From the NCBI GenBank assembly GCA_002490995.1, contig DKVC01000239.1, forward strand, positions 32,460-51,573: a stretch of 19,114 nucleotides of DNA. Direction: 5' to 3'. Below the pieces are notes generated by a model. It did no database searches and was not told where the DNA came from. It was given only the letters and a program-made list of their open reading frames with translations. A program made the translations under genes and the position numbers. This document shows, piece after piece, positions 1-6,448 of the stretch (its first letter is position 1; the number at the start of each line of letters is the position of its first letter). This DNA is from Lachnospiraceae bacterium UBA7188 (lineage in GTDB: Bacteria > Bacillota > Clostridia > Lachnospirales > Lachnospiraceae).

Positions 1-69
1 TCTAAAAGTCACTGCTTAAGGCAGTGACTTAGTCGGGTTGCGCTGCAAATTCAACCGGTGTGCAGTATA
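1..69 (-). repeat. Family A element, right-hand part (copy A1), cut by window edge
   Basis: The part from about 31 to 69 matches the inner end of the complete copies at 2961-3062 and 6016-6117: the block AGTCGGGTTG, then CTGCAAATT, then GTGTGCAGTATA. Read on the minus strand it begins TATACTGCACACCGG, and it lies about 40 bp after the vapC-like stop codon. The outer part (6-30) differs from the other copies and forms its own 10-bp perfect stem, AAGTCACTGC paired with GCAGTGACTT around a 5-nt loop. On the minus strand four T residues finish that stem, so it could also work as a weak terminator for the toxin-antitoxin operon. A full 102-bp copy would extend beyond the window start. Confidence 0.6.
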
Positions 70-107
70 TATTCTGTTCCTGAATCCTTTCATATAATAA
101 ACAGTAT

Positions 108-485
108 TTACCAAAATAAATCTATGTTATATTTTCTAATATTTGAATCATGTGTAATCAACAGTAAATTTTCCTCCATCGCAGTGGCCATAATTAACCT
201 GTCAAAAGGGTCACCATGGATCATCGGAAGTTGCTGTATCCGTTCCAGATACCTGATTTTTATTGGCAAAATTATAATGTTGTATTGTTTACAGATATTC
301 CCCAAGTCAGTAATAGATTCCTCTATATCAAGTTTTTTGATAGTTTTCTTTATCGCGATCTCCCACAAAGAAGCAATGCTCAGATACAATCTGTCACTCT
401 TTTCAATAACCTCCCTTGCGTTAGCCGATAAACTGAGATTGTCATCAAGAAACCACAAAAATGCACAAGTATCGATTAAATACAT
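108..485 (-). CDS. vapC: PIN-domain ribonuclease toxin, VapC type
   Basis: This 125-residue protein is the toxin half of a VapBC-type pair. PIN-domain toxins are Mg2+-dependent ribonucleases, often cutting tRNA or rRNA. All four acidic positions are visible: D5 in YLIDTCAFLW, E42 in SLWEIAIKK, D95 in HGDPFDRLIMATA and D113 in LLLITHDSNIRKY. The HGDPFDR block is typical of the family. A GTG one codon upstream at 488 could also serve, but I chose the ATG at 485 because AAGGAG lies 8 nt upstream and the ATG shares its A with the antitoxin stop TGA, giving tight translational coupling. The length is normal for a PIN toxin. Base composition is clearly more AT-rich than the AraC gene that follows, which fits a mobile module. 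The target RNA cannot be told from sequence. Confidence 0.88.
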   Translation of the reverse strand: MYLIDTCAFLWFLDDNLSLSANAREVIEKSDRLYLSIASLWEIAIKKTIKKLDIEESITDLGNICKQYNIIILPIKIRYLERIQQLPMIHGDPFDRLIMATAMEENLLLITHDSNIRKYNIDLFW

Positions 486-718
486 CACATATACTCCTTA
501 AAACAATCTGGTGTTTCGTCAAAATCTTCTGCCATAACCATTTTTCGTTTTAGAATTCCTGGTTTCCTCAAAGGTTGATCTTTCTGTCCGTTATTCCGGC
601 CTATATCAATATCACCATTCGATCTTGAAGCCAAAAATTCGGCAAACTGAATTACCTGTGATAATTTATCCTCAGGTAAACGTTCCATCACATTTATCGC
701 CTGTTGCTGAAGCGTCAT
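485..718 (-). CDS. VapB-type antitoxin, DUF2281-like
   Basis: This 77-residue protein directly precedes the PIN toxin, with a 1-nt overlap of stop and start. The N-terminal part (about 1-36, LQQQAINVMERLPEDKLSQVIQFAEFL broken here as LQQQAINVMERL and PEDKLSQVIQFAEFL) is the helical pattern seen in DUF2281-type antitoxins. The C-terminal half is polar, rich in K, R, N and D, and probably disordered until it wraps the toxin. A TTG at 736 would add MKGCGR, but the ATG at 718 has AAAGGA 9 nt upstream and is preferred. By family analogy the protein neutralises the toxin and represses its own promoter. The DUF assignment is from pattern memory; the role follows from position and partner. Confidence 0.78.
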   Translation of the reverse strand: MTLQQQAINVMERLPEDKLSQVIQFAEFLASRSNGDIDIGRNNGQKDQPLRKPGILKRKMVMAEDFDETPDCFKEYM

Positions 719-802
719 TCTTCCACATCCTTTCAATATCTACTCACAGCCTGAATATTTTCCACCATAAATGTACAGGAAATAATATACCACCTGTATA
801 AA

Positions 803-831
803 ATCTTATCACGAATCAAATCCCAAATCAA
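803..831 (-). promoter_or_regulatory. Likely promoter of the toxin-antitoxin operon
   Basis: On the minus strand a -35 TTGATT (826-831) and a -10 TAAGAT (803-808) are separated by exactly 17 bp, about 85 bp upstream of the antitoxin start. No other comparably good pair was seen in this gap. Prediction by eye only. Confidence 0.5.
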
Positions 832-855
832 TAAAAACACGAATTTTTATCCCGG

Positions 856-902
856 TATACTCGTAAGCGCCTTTCAGTTGCCGTTTTTCTGTCCCGCATA
901 GT
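856..902 (+). repeat. Family B element, left part (copy B1)
   Basis: It begins TATACTCGTAAGCGC and continues with TTGCCGTTTTTCTG, matching the first half of the complete copy at 14838-14939 (TATACTCGTGAGCGC, then TTGCCGTCTTTTTACC). The right half, with its closing GAGTATA, is missing, so this is a remnant. Confidence 0.55.
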
Positions 903-914
903 ACAAGAGAACAT

Positions 915-959
915 TTGTCAAGGGGGAATTTCTCCCAAAAGATGAAATTCCCCCGACAA
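915..959. other. Large perfect-stem hairpin
   Basis: GGGGGAATTTC (922-932) and GAAATTCCCCC (944-954) form a perfect 11-bp stem around an 11-nt loop. TTGTC (915-919) and GACAA (955-959) extend it by 5 bp past a two-A bulge. It lies between the AraC-type gene end and the toxin-antitoxin promoter. Neither strand has a T-run after the stem, so it is not a standard intrinsic terminator, though it could limit read-through from the AraC gene. A 12-bp perfect palindrome, GTTCTATAGAAC, lies nearby at 983-994. Confidence 0.6.
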
Positions 960-1002
960 ACCGGAATTTATGGCTTCTTTGTGTTCTATAGAACGTCAAC
1001 AA

Positions 1003-1035
1003 TGGTTACTGTAAATCACGACGGTGTGCATTATA
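1003..1035 (-). repeat. Family A element end (copy A4) overlapping a stop codon
   Basis: On the minus strand this reads TATAATGCACACCG, then ATTTACAGTA, against TATACTGCACACCG and ATTTGCAGTA in the complete copy at 2961-3062. The first TAA of the element end is the stop codon of the AraC-type gene (1031-1033). The rest of the element is not recognisable, so this is a decayed or partial copy. Confidence 0.5.
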
Positions 1036-2575
1036 AATACTTAAGCGGCTTCTTCACCTCTTCCGCAAGGTACCGTACCGCGCTTCCGTAAACGCCAAGG
1101 CGTTCGGCAACCACTGACATATCTTCATACGCCCCACTCAGAAGTTCCGCAATTTCGTTTCCCTCTTCCCTGTCTGACGCGCCGCGGGCCATCTTCACCG
1201 CCCTGTCCATCCTGGCGCAGATGTCATTCAGTGCCGCTTTCTGTTCTTCCTCCAGATGTGCGTCCCCCAGCTTCTGGATTTCGCCTTTCAGATAAAACAG
1301 TAAAATCCCCTCCTGTTCCGCCAAATCGCTGTACATCTTCCCCATGGTACGCTTCCTCTCAGAACCCTTTTCCGCGCCCCTGAATGCCGCTGCCGTTTCT
1401 CTGACAGTCCCGGCCGTTTCCCGGAAAGCCCCAGCCGCTTCCCCCGACAGATTCCTGAAAAATTCCACTGCCACACCCAGCTTTTCCCTGAAATCCGAGA
1501 TGCCGTCAAAAAGCTGCCGGTGCTGCGGTGCGCGGAGCATATCCATATCTGCGGCAAAGAGAACCGTGTCCAGACGGAACAGTGCATCTTCCAGGCCGTA
1601 AGCCGTCACTTCCTCCAGCGACAGCGCCGCAATCGCCTCCGCAATCTCCCTGACGCCCTCCGCGATATAACCATAGGGCAGTGCAGGATCAGACAATTTC
1701 CCGGCGGCTGCCAGCCCCGCTTCCACTGCGTCCCCTATCTTCTGCTCCGCATTTTTCCGCATATCCTGCAGAATCAGCTGCCACAGTTCATTAAGGAAAC
1801 CTGCTATTTTCCCGGACTTTACCCTGGCATTCTGCGCCAAGCTGTCATACCGGGCACACAGCGGCTCAAACGTGGAGCGGTACTCCGGCAGTGCCCTTGC
1901 GATCATCAGCCCCACCTGAAATGCCGTCACACTGGCCTCGAAAGCCGCATCCTCCACAGCTTTCACAATCAGAAAACGGGCCGATATCTCATCCGGGTTT
2001 TGTGTTACAGAAGTAATGCGTTTCAGGACCTCCTCCAGCTGCCCTGCCATTTTATCTGCCCGGCGGGCTGCAAACTCCCATACCTGCGCGTAAACTGCCG
2101 CCGCTTCCCGGTCCGCCCCCTTATACTTCCTGGTGTCCTCCGCCGTCTCCTTCGCCTGTACAATCAGGCTGTTCAGTTCCCTTACCATTCCTTCAGCACT
2201 CTTTGAATACATCGCTTTTTCCTCCTTTTTCCTTCCCAGGAAGCCTATGGATGAATGATATTTCCTGTATTCCGTGGGCGTCACACCCAGATGCGCCTTG
2301 AAACTGCGGGTAAACCCTTCATGGGAATCATAACCGTACCTAAGCGCAATGGCGAGCACGGAATCCCTGCCCCGGGCCAGTTCCCCGGCCGCCAGGAAAA
2401 GCCTGCGCCTGTTCACATATCCCATGACGGTTTCCCCCACCGTCTCCCGAAAGATGCGCTGATAATGATATTTGGAAAAATGGATGCCCTCCGCCAGCAT
2501 CTCCACGGTGAGCTTCTCCTGAAGCCTTTCCTCTATCATTGCAAGGGAGCGGAATATGGGGTCTTTCTCATTCAT
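1031..2575 (-). CDS. AraC-type regulator with a long helical C-terminal region
   Basis: This 514-residue protein has an AraC/XylS-type DNA-binding domain at its N-terminus (about 8-108): a first helix-turn-helix around LTVEMLAEGIHFSKYHYQR, a second around LAIALRYGYDSHEGFTRSF, and the family end motif GVTPTEYRKY. The remaining 400 residues are almost entirely helical by composition (A, E, K, R, L). I recognise no catalytic or ligand domain there, nor a signal peptide or membrane segment. Most AraC regulators have the DNA-binding domain at the C-terminus, so this order is the reverse, as in the Rob/SoxS-like minority. The start ATG at 2575 has AGGAGG 7 nt upstream. The stop codon falls in a repeat-element end (1003-1035). 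A 26-bp tandem repeat lies in the presumed leader. Its targets are unknown; it stands alone in its transcription unit. Confidence 0.8.
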   Translation of the reverse strand: MNEKDPIFRSLAMIEERLQEKLTVEMLAEGIHFSKYHYQRIFRETVGETVMGYVNRRRLFLAAGELARGRDSVLAIALRYGYDSHEGFTRSFKAHLGVTPTEYRKYHSSIGFLGRKKEEKAMYSKSAEGMVRELNSLIVQAKETAEDTRKYKGADREAAAVYAQVWEFAARRADKMAGQLEEVLKRITSVTQNPDEISARFLIVKAVEDAAFEASVTAFQVGLMIARALPEYRSTFEPLCARYDSLAQNARVKSGKIAGFLNELWQLILQDMRKNAEQKIGDAVEAGLAAAGKLSDPALPYGYIAEGVREIAEAIAALSLEEVTAYGLEDALFRLDTVLFAADMDMLRAPQHRQLFDGISDFREKLGVAVEFFRNLSGEAAGAFRETAGTVRETAAAFRGAEKGSERKRTMGKMYSDLAEQEGILLFYLKGEIQKLGDAHLEEEQKAALNDICARMDRAVKMARGASDREEGNEIAELLSGAYEDMSVVAERLGVYGSAVRYLAEEVKKPLKYL

Positions 2576-2582
2576 CCTATAA

Positions 2583-2712
2583 CCTCCTGTCTCTCGTTCC
2601 TGTTTTTCCTGGACGATTCCCGGACTATTGTTCCCGGATTTTTACCCGGGCTTTTGTTCCCGAATTTTTTCCCGAGCTTTTGTTCCTGGATTAGTTCCTG
2701 GATTTTTGTTCC
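2583..2712 (-). repeat. Four 26-bp tandem repeats in the AraC-gene leader
   Basis: Read on the minus strand, GGAACAAAA-type units repeat at 2712-2687, 2686-2661, 2660-2635 and 2634-2610 (26, 26, 26 and 25 bp). Each is itself two related half-units of about 14 and 12 bp: GGAACAAAAGCCCG followed by GGTAAAAATCCG, for example. A degenerate tail rich in GGA runs on to the ribosome site AGGAGG. The array lies between a probable promoter and the AraC-type start, so it should be transcribed as leader RNA. Confidence 0.7.
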
Positions 2713-2717
2713 TTACA

Positions 2718-2726
2718 ATCATAGCA
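2718..2726 (-). promoter_or_regulatory. Possible extended -10 promoter for the AraC-type gene
   Basis: The minus strand carries TGCTATGAT, an extended -10 (TGN followed by TATGAT). There is no convincing -35 at the usual spacing. It would place the transcript start just before the 26-bp repeat array. Confidence 0.3.
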
Positions 2727-2934
2727 TACAGGAACGAAGGAATTTTTTCTTGACGGAAAATGCGGGGATCAGCTTCTATTCCCATTCGGCATGTAAACTT
2801 ACGGACTTTTTATTGTATTTGCTGACTATTGCAGAATTTACAGATTTTATCAGGTTTACCCTGAACATACTATAGGAAGCAATGCAGTTTCTCACAATTG
2901 AATACGGTACAATGAAGCCCGTTTTACATCTACA
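2727..2934. other. AT-rich gap with no gene seen
   Basis: This AT-rich stretch lies between the leader repeats of the AraC-type gene and the nested repeat elements that follow the sensor-kinase gene. I see no open frame with a ribosome site, and no strong hairpin. The gap from 2576 to 3074 as a whole holds only the repeats listed separately. Confidence 0.5.
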
Positions 2935-2962
2935 TTGGCAAATATTGCTGAGCATGAGTATA
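2935..2962 (+). repeat. Family B element end (copy B2) abutting A2
   Basis: TTGGCAAATATT followed by GAGCATGAGTATA matches the right end of the complete B copy at 14838-14939 (TGGCAAATGTTTTTG, then GCGAGTATA). It ends in the same TATA that begins the A copy at 2961, so the two families are directly joined here. Confidence 0.5.
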
Positions 2963-3062
2963 TACTACAGACCGCCAGGATTTACAGTGCTGTCTCCGGG
3001 ATAGTACCTGGCTGGCGGTCTGCAGTCGGGTTGTACTGCAAATTTAAGCGGTGTGCAGTATA
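2961..3062 (-). repeat. Family A 102-bp element, complete copy A2
   Basis: This complete copy is bounded by TATACTAC and GCAGTATA. It contains one strong inverted repeat, CAGACCGCCAG (left) with CTGGCGGTCTG (right), and a second short one, TACTGCA with TGCAGTA. By hand alignment it differs from the copy at 6016-6117 at about 13 of 102 positions. It lies 13 bp after the sensor-kinase stop codon, in the same orientation relative to transcription as the copies after the toxin and AraC-type genes. Confidence 0.75.
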
Positions 3063-3074
3063 AGGAATCAGATA

Positions 3075-4874
3075 TTACGGGAAAATGGCCGGGATATCCA
3101 CCGTAACCACGGTTCCCTCCCCGGGCCGGCTCACACAGGATAAACCGTAGGGAGCGCCATAAGCCAGCACCAGCCGTTCCTGAATGTTGCGTATCCCGTA
3201 ACCGCCGGAGGCTGCCGGACGCTCAGCCGACGCCGTCCCGTAAAAGTTGGCAAGGACCGTGGCCTCATCCATTCCTATGCCGTCATCTTCCACTGTAATG
3301 CGGATATCATTGGCCAGACGCCTCACCTTCACTTTCAGTAGTCCCCTTTTTGACGGTTTTTCGAAAATTCCGTGCAGAATCGCGTTTTCAATCAGAGGCT
3401 GTAGCACAATTTTGATGATCTGGCAGGAATCAACGGAAGTATCCGTATCCCATTCCGCAGTCACCCGGTTCTCAAAGCGCAGGTTCTGAATCTCCACATA
3501 GAGCCTGGCATGTCTCAATTCCTCGGACAGAGAGATCACCTCCCGCCCGTTGCTGAGAGACAGCCGGTAAAACTGCCCCAGGGCATTGACCATACGGCTG
3601 ATCTCAGGCACATTGCGGCTTATGGCGGTACAGTTGATCAGATCCAGGGAATTGTATAAAAAATGCGGATTGATCTGGGCCTGAAGTGCCTTCAGCTCCA
3701 GATTCTTAATCCGGCGGCCGGATTCCACCCTCTCTTCCATCAAAGCATCCACCCTGTCCATCATCTGATTGAAGCTCCCCATAAGCTGCGCAATTTCATC
3801 GTTGCCCGAGGGGTTCAGCCGTACGGTCACATTGCCCTTTTCCACGGCACGCATGGTTCCAGTGAGCTGAGTGATACGTTTCAAAGTGGACTGGCTGATC
3901 AGGTACGCAAGCAGGTAGGCCGCCAGAGCCACGGCGATGACGACGGCCAGCATCTCCGCACTCATCTCACGGCTCAGCCGGAACACATCCCGGTGAGGCA
4001 GGATACTGACAATCCGCCAATCCGACGGGCCGATTTTTTCAGAGCGGGCATAATATTCTCTGCCCTCTGCCTGAACCGTTTCCCATGTGCCGGAAGACAG
4101 CATCTGTACCTGATTTACCAGAGAGTCCGGCTGGGCGGCTAAAGTTCCGGAATCCGAAGACAGCAAAACCTGATCGCCCCGCAATAGCAGCAGCAAGCCG
4201 TTTTCCATGACGGAGGTTCCGCATACAAGCTGCTCCACGCGGCCGGCATTGATATCCGCACGAAGAATAGCCAGAGGTTCCTTTACGTTATTGGGGTTAT
4301 AGATCACCTGGACGGAAGAAAAGTCGGGCTGTGCCAATCCGTCCTCCCCGTCTTCAAAATCAACCGGGGCGCACCAGAGACGTCCGCTGCCCTTTGCGGC
4401 AGCCTGATACCAGCCGCTGCCTTCCACTTCACTGATCTGAATCACATTGGTGGTGGTATTGGAATAAGAATAATCATTATTCACATATAGCCGGATCAGG
4501 TCAATATCCGCAAGCATACACAGATATGCAAATGTAGTGGCAAGCTGGTCAGAATCTTCCAGCCGATGAATATAGGTATAGTCCCGGGGATCATTGGAGG
4601 CCATTCTGTAAATCAGGGGATCCGTGGACAAGATGTCAATCACGCCGTCCAATCTTCCCAGGAGACGTTCCAGAGATGTGCAGGTATCACCGAATGCCGT
4701 CTGGGCAGCGGAAAAGGTCTGCTCCTGTACCATGCTTTTAACCCGCAGATAGGCATAGAAAGAAAACATCCCAAGAGGAAGGACAATCAGCAGAAAATAA
4801 ATACACATCAGCCTGCTGCCAAGCTTTCCGCGCACGGTAAGCCATTGCAGCAGCCGCAGGAATCTATTCTTCAT
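3075..4874 (-). CDS. YesM-type membrane sensor histidine kinase
   Basis: This 599-residue kinase of the YesM/LytS-like class (His_kinase PF06580 type) senses an extracellular signal, typically a sugar, and phosphorylates its partner regulator. The order is: membrane segment 1 (about 23-43), an outside sensing region (about 45-300, Cache-like by position), membrane segment 2 (about 306-328), a HAMP region, the phospho-acceptor block QINPHFLYNSLDLI (H404), then the ATPase block with IENAILHGIFE, EDDGIGMD and GGYGIRNIQERL. Upstream ATGs at 4919 and 4880 are possible, but the ATG at 4874 has AGAGG at good spacing and overlaps the regulator's stop by only 11 bp. That overlap implies coupled translation. 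The divergent sugar importer suggests an oligosaccharide signal; its identity is unknown. Confidence 0.92.
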   Translation of the reverse strand: MKNRFLRLLQWLTVRGKLGSRLMCIYFLLIVLPLGMFSFYAYLRVKSMVQEQTFSAAQTAFGDTCTSLERLLGRLDGVIDILSTDPLIYRMASNDPRDYTYIHRLEDSDQLATTFAYLCMLADIDLIRLYVNNDYSYSNTTTNVIQISEVEGSGWYQAAAKGSGRLWCAPVDFEDGEDGLAQPDFSSVQVIYNPNNVKEPLAILRADINAGRVEQLVCGTSVMENGLLLLLRGDQVLLSSDSGTLAAQPDSLVNQVQMLSSGTWETVQAEGREYYARSEKIGPSDWRIVSILPHRDVFRLSREMSAEMLAVVIAVALAAYLLAYLISQSTLKRITQLTGTMRAVEKGNVTVRLNPSGNDEIAQLMGSFNQMMDRVDALMEERVESGRRIKNLELKALQAQINPHFLYNSLDLINCTAISRNVPEISRMVNALGQFYRLSLSNGREVISLSEELRHARLYVEIQNLRFENRVTAEWDTDTSVDSCQIIKIVLQPLIENAILHGIFEKPSKRGLLKVKVRRLANDIRITVEDDGIGMDEATVLANFYGTASAERPAASGGYGIRNIQERLVLAYGAPYGLSCVSRPGEGTVVTVDIPAIFP

Positions 4875-5967
4875 GGGCATGCCTCTTTTGATATTCTTTG
4901 GGCGATATTCCGATCTCACGGGTGAACAGCTTCACAAAATATTTACTGTCCCCGTAACCCACGGCATTTGCCACCTCGTAGAGCCTGCGGCCGGTGGAGA
5001 CGAGCAGTTTTTCCGCATGAAGCAGACGTATTTCGGTGAGCCGTTGGTTTACGGTCTTGCCGCTGCTTTTCTTATAGGCGGCGCAGAGATAGGTATTGGT
5101 AAACCCAAGATCCCTGGCAATATTCTGCACCGTGAGGGAGCAGTCCCGGTAATGGCTCTCCAGATAATTTTCTACCTGCGACGCAATATCCGGGCAGGAG
5201 GGCTGCAGGGAAACGAAATATTCCTCCGCCGCCTGCTGCAGAACCTCCTGCAGTCCCCTGAGCGTCTCCTGTCTGGACACGGTATACAGCAGGCTCTCCG
5301 TCTGTCCGGTAACGGAACGGATATTGCGGATCTCGGCAGCATGCAAAAACAAAAACAGAATCCTGCAGTACAGATGGCGCAGTTCCTCCGGCGCCGTGCC
5401 CTGGCAGCGGCTGCTCTTCTCATAGAGCCTTTTCAGGACGAAAAGAGTTTCTTCTTTTTTATTGCACCGGATCAATTCCTCCACCTGGCTGAGAATGGCC
5501 TCGCCGTCCCGGAACACGCCTGTATTCAAAGGCCTGTCCGGAAAATGCCCGCCCTGAAAAAATAATTCCTCTGCCGTAGGTTTTGCCTGACACCGCAGCT
5601 GTGTGGTAATCTCCCGGACAGCCGCGGTGACCTCCTCCAGGTTCAGGGGCTTCTCCACATAGTTTGCAGCCTTCACGCGGATAGCGCCCTTCAGGTATTC
5701 TTTATCGGAATAGCCGCTCAAAAAGATAAACTGGCAATCCGGCAGGAATTCCCGCACGGCGGCAGCCATTTCCAATCCGTTCATATGCGGCATTTTAATA
5801 TCACTGATGACAATCTCGGGCCGGAACCTGCGGGCCTGCTCCAGGGCTTCCTCCCCGTCGGTGGCCAGGTAAATGCTGGTTACAGAGAGCTCCTCCCATG
5901 GAATATAGTTCTGTAAAACAGTGCGGGGCATTGCCTCGTCATCGGCAATCAGTACAGTAAAATTCAT
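4864..5967 (-). CDS. YesN-type response regulator with AraC DNA-binding domain
   Basis: This 367-residue protein is the partner of the overlapping sensor kinase and probably activates the divergent importer genes. The receiver domain (about 1-120) shows the acidic pair D9-D10, phospho-acceptor D56 in ISDIKMPHMNG, the FLSGYSD switch and the VEKPLN lysine. A middle region (about 135-260) is unassigned. The C-terminal AraC domain (about 262-365) carries two helix-turn-helix motifs, LTVQNIARDLGFTNTYLC and LYEVANAVGYGDSKYFVK, and ends GISPKEYQKRH. The longer frame starting at 6006 would include sequence from a repeat-element end. The ATG at 5967 with AGGTGA upstream starts the receiver fold correctly and is preferred. 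A family A element sits just upstream in the leader or promoter region. Confidence 0.92.
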   Translation of the reverse strand: MNFTVLIADDEAMPRTVLQNYIPWEELSVTSIYLATDGEEALEQARRFRPEIVISDIKMPHMNGLEMAAAVREFLPDCQFIFLSGYSDKEYLKGAIRVKAANYVEKPLNLEEVTAAVREITTQLRCQAKPTAEELFFQGGHFPDRPLNTGVFRDGEAILSQVEELIRCNKKEETLFVLKRLYEKSSRCQGTAPEELRHLYCRILFLFLHAAEIRNIRSVTGQTESLLYTVSRQETLRGLQEVLQQAAEEYFVSLQPSCPDIASQVENYLESHYRDCSLTVQNIARDLGFTNTYLCAAYKKSSGKTVNQRLTEIRLLHAEKLLVSTGRRLYEVANAVGYGDSKYFVKLFTREIGISPKEYQKRHAHEE

Positions 5968-5985
5968 CCCATTCACCTCATAATT

Positions 5986-6019
5986 GATACTCACGCCCGA
6001 AAACATTTGCCAATGTATA
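5986..6019 (-). repeat. Family B element end (copy B3) abutting A3
   Basis: GATACTCACGCC followed by AACATTTGCCAATGTATA is the reverse complement of the pattern at 2935-2962, with the CCAATGTA flank also shared. It joins the A copy at 6016 through a common TATA. This end lies in the 5' leader of the regulator gene. Confidence 0.5.
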
Positions 6020-6117
6020 CTACAGACTGCCAGGATTTACAGTGGTATCCCCGGAAAAGTACCTGGCTGGAGGTCTACAGTCGAGCTGTACTGCAAATTT
6101 AACCAGTGCGCAGTATA
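6016..6117 (-). repeat. Family A 102-bp element, complete copy A3
   Basis: Same length, ends (TATACTAC, GCAGTATA) and internal blocks as the copy at 2961-3062 (GCCAGGATTTACAGTG, TACCTGGCTGG, GTACTGCAAATTTAA), in the same orientation. The pair are direct repeats about 3.05 kb apart around the two-component genes. The main stem is slightly decayed here. Confidence 0.75.
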
Positions 6118-6217
6118 TACTCAGTAACGCTTTGTTTTGCCGATAAATTAATGTATAACGAGCAAATGCACTGTTTCTGGCATGAAAAAACAGCATGTAA
6201 TTGCGTTTGCGAGTATA
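6116..6217. repeat. Family B 102-bp element, complete copy B4
   Basis: It runs from TATACTCAGTAACGC to TTTGCGAGTATA, exactly 102 bp. Aligned with the reverse complement of the copy at 14838-14939 it shares both ends and the central block ATGTATAACGAG. It begins in the TATA that ends the A copy, so the two families are nested or tandem. Confidence 0.65.
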
Positions 6218-6221
6218 AATT

Positions 6222-6266
6222 GTATAACGGGTGAACGCTATGGCAAAGGAAATCGCTCATGAGTAT
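6222..6266. repeat. Family B partial copy (B6)
   Basis: GTATAACGGGTGAACGC, then GGCAAAGGAAATCGC and CATGAGTAT, matches the second half of a B element, directly after copy B4. It looks like the remnant of a tandem or nested insertion. Together with B4 it forms a larger imperfect palindrome from 6116 to 6266. Confidence 0.5.
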
Positions 6267-6379
6267 GCTTTCTGTTTCAATCATATATAAAATATCACAA
6301 AAAATCAAGCCAAATCCACCAGAAAACGGTTAAATTGAATAAAAACATAAGAATACCCTCTTTTCGAAATTTTGTCCCG

Positions 6380-6408
6380 TTGTTTCCGTAAAGCTCCTTT
6401 GATAGGAT
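6380..6408 (+). promoter_or_regulatory. Likely promoter of the sugar importer operon
   Basis: A -35 TTGTTT (6380-6385) and a -10 TAGGAT (6403-6408) with a 17-bp spacer lie about 40 bp before the first permease start. An activator such as the divergent AraC-type regulator would be expected to help this imperfect promoter. Confidence 0.4.
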
Positions 6409-6448
6409 AAGAGCAGATGCGGAACTATAACAGCAAGGAGGGCCGGCA

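Noticed and set aside
58..501. Plus-strand open frame of 147 codons over the toxin gene
   Set aside because: It lies opposite the PIN toxin, whose catalytic residues are all recognisable; this frame has no ribosome site or domain.
2583..2712. CRISPR array
   Set aside because: Units are contiguous without spacers, degenerate, and only 26 bp.
1520..2875. Long plus-strand open frames over the AraC-type gene and its leader
   Set aside because: Shadows of a GC-rich minus-strand gene; compositions are C/R/P/H-rich and there are no domains.
4873..5565. Plus-strand 230-codon frame over the regulator gene
   Set aside because: Antisense shadow of a clear receiver-AraC protein.
6116..6266. T-box or riboswitch in the importer or regulator leader
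   Set aside because: The sequence is explained by family B repeat copies also found in unrelated places.
6099..6308. Minus-strand 69-codon frame in the divergent intergenic region
   Set aside because: It consists of repeat-element sequence with no ribosome site.
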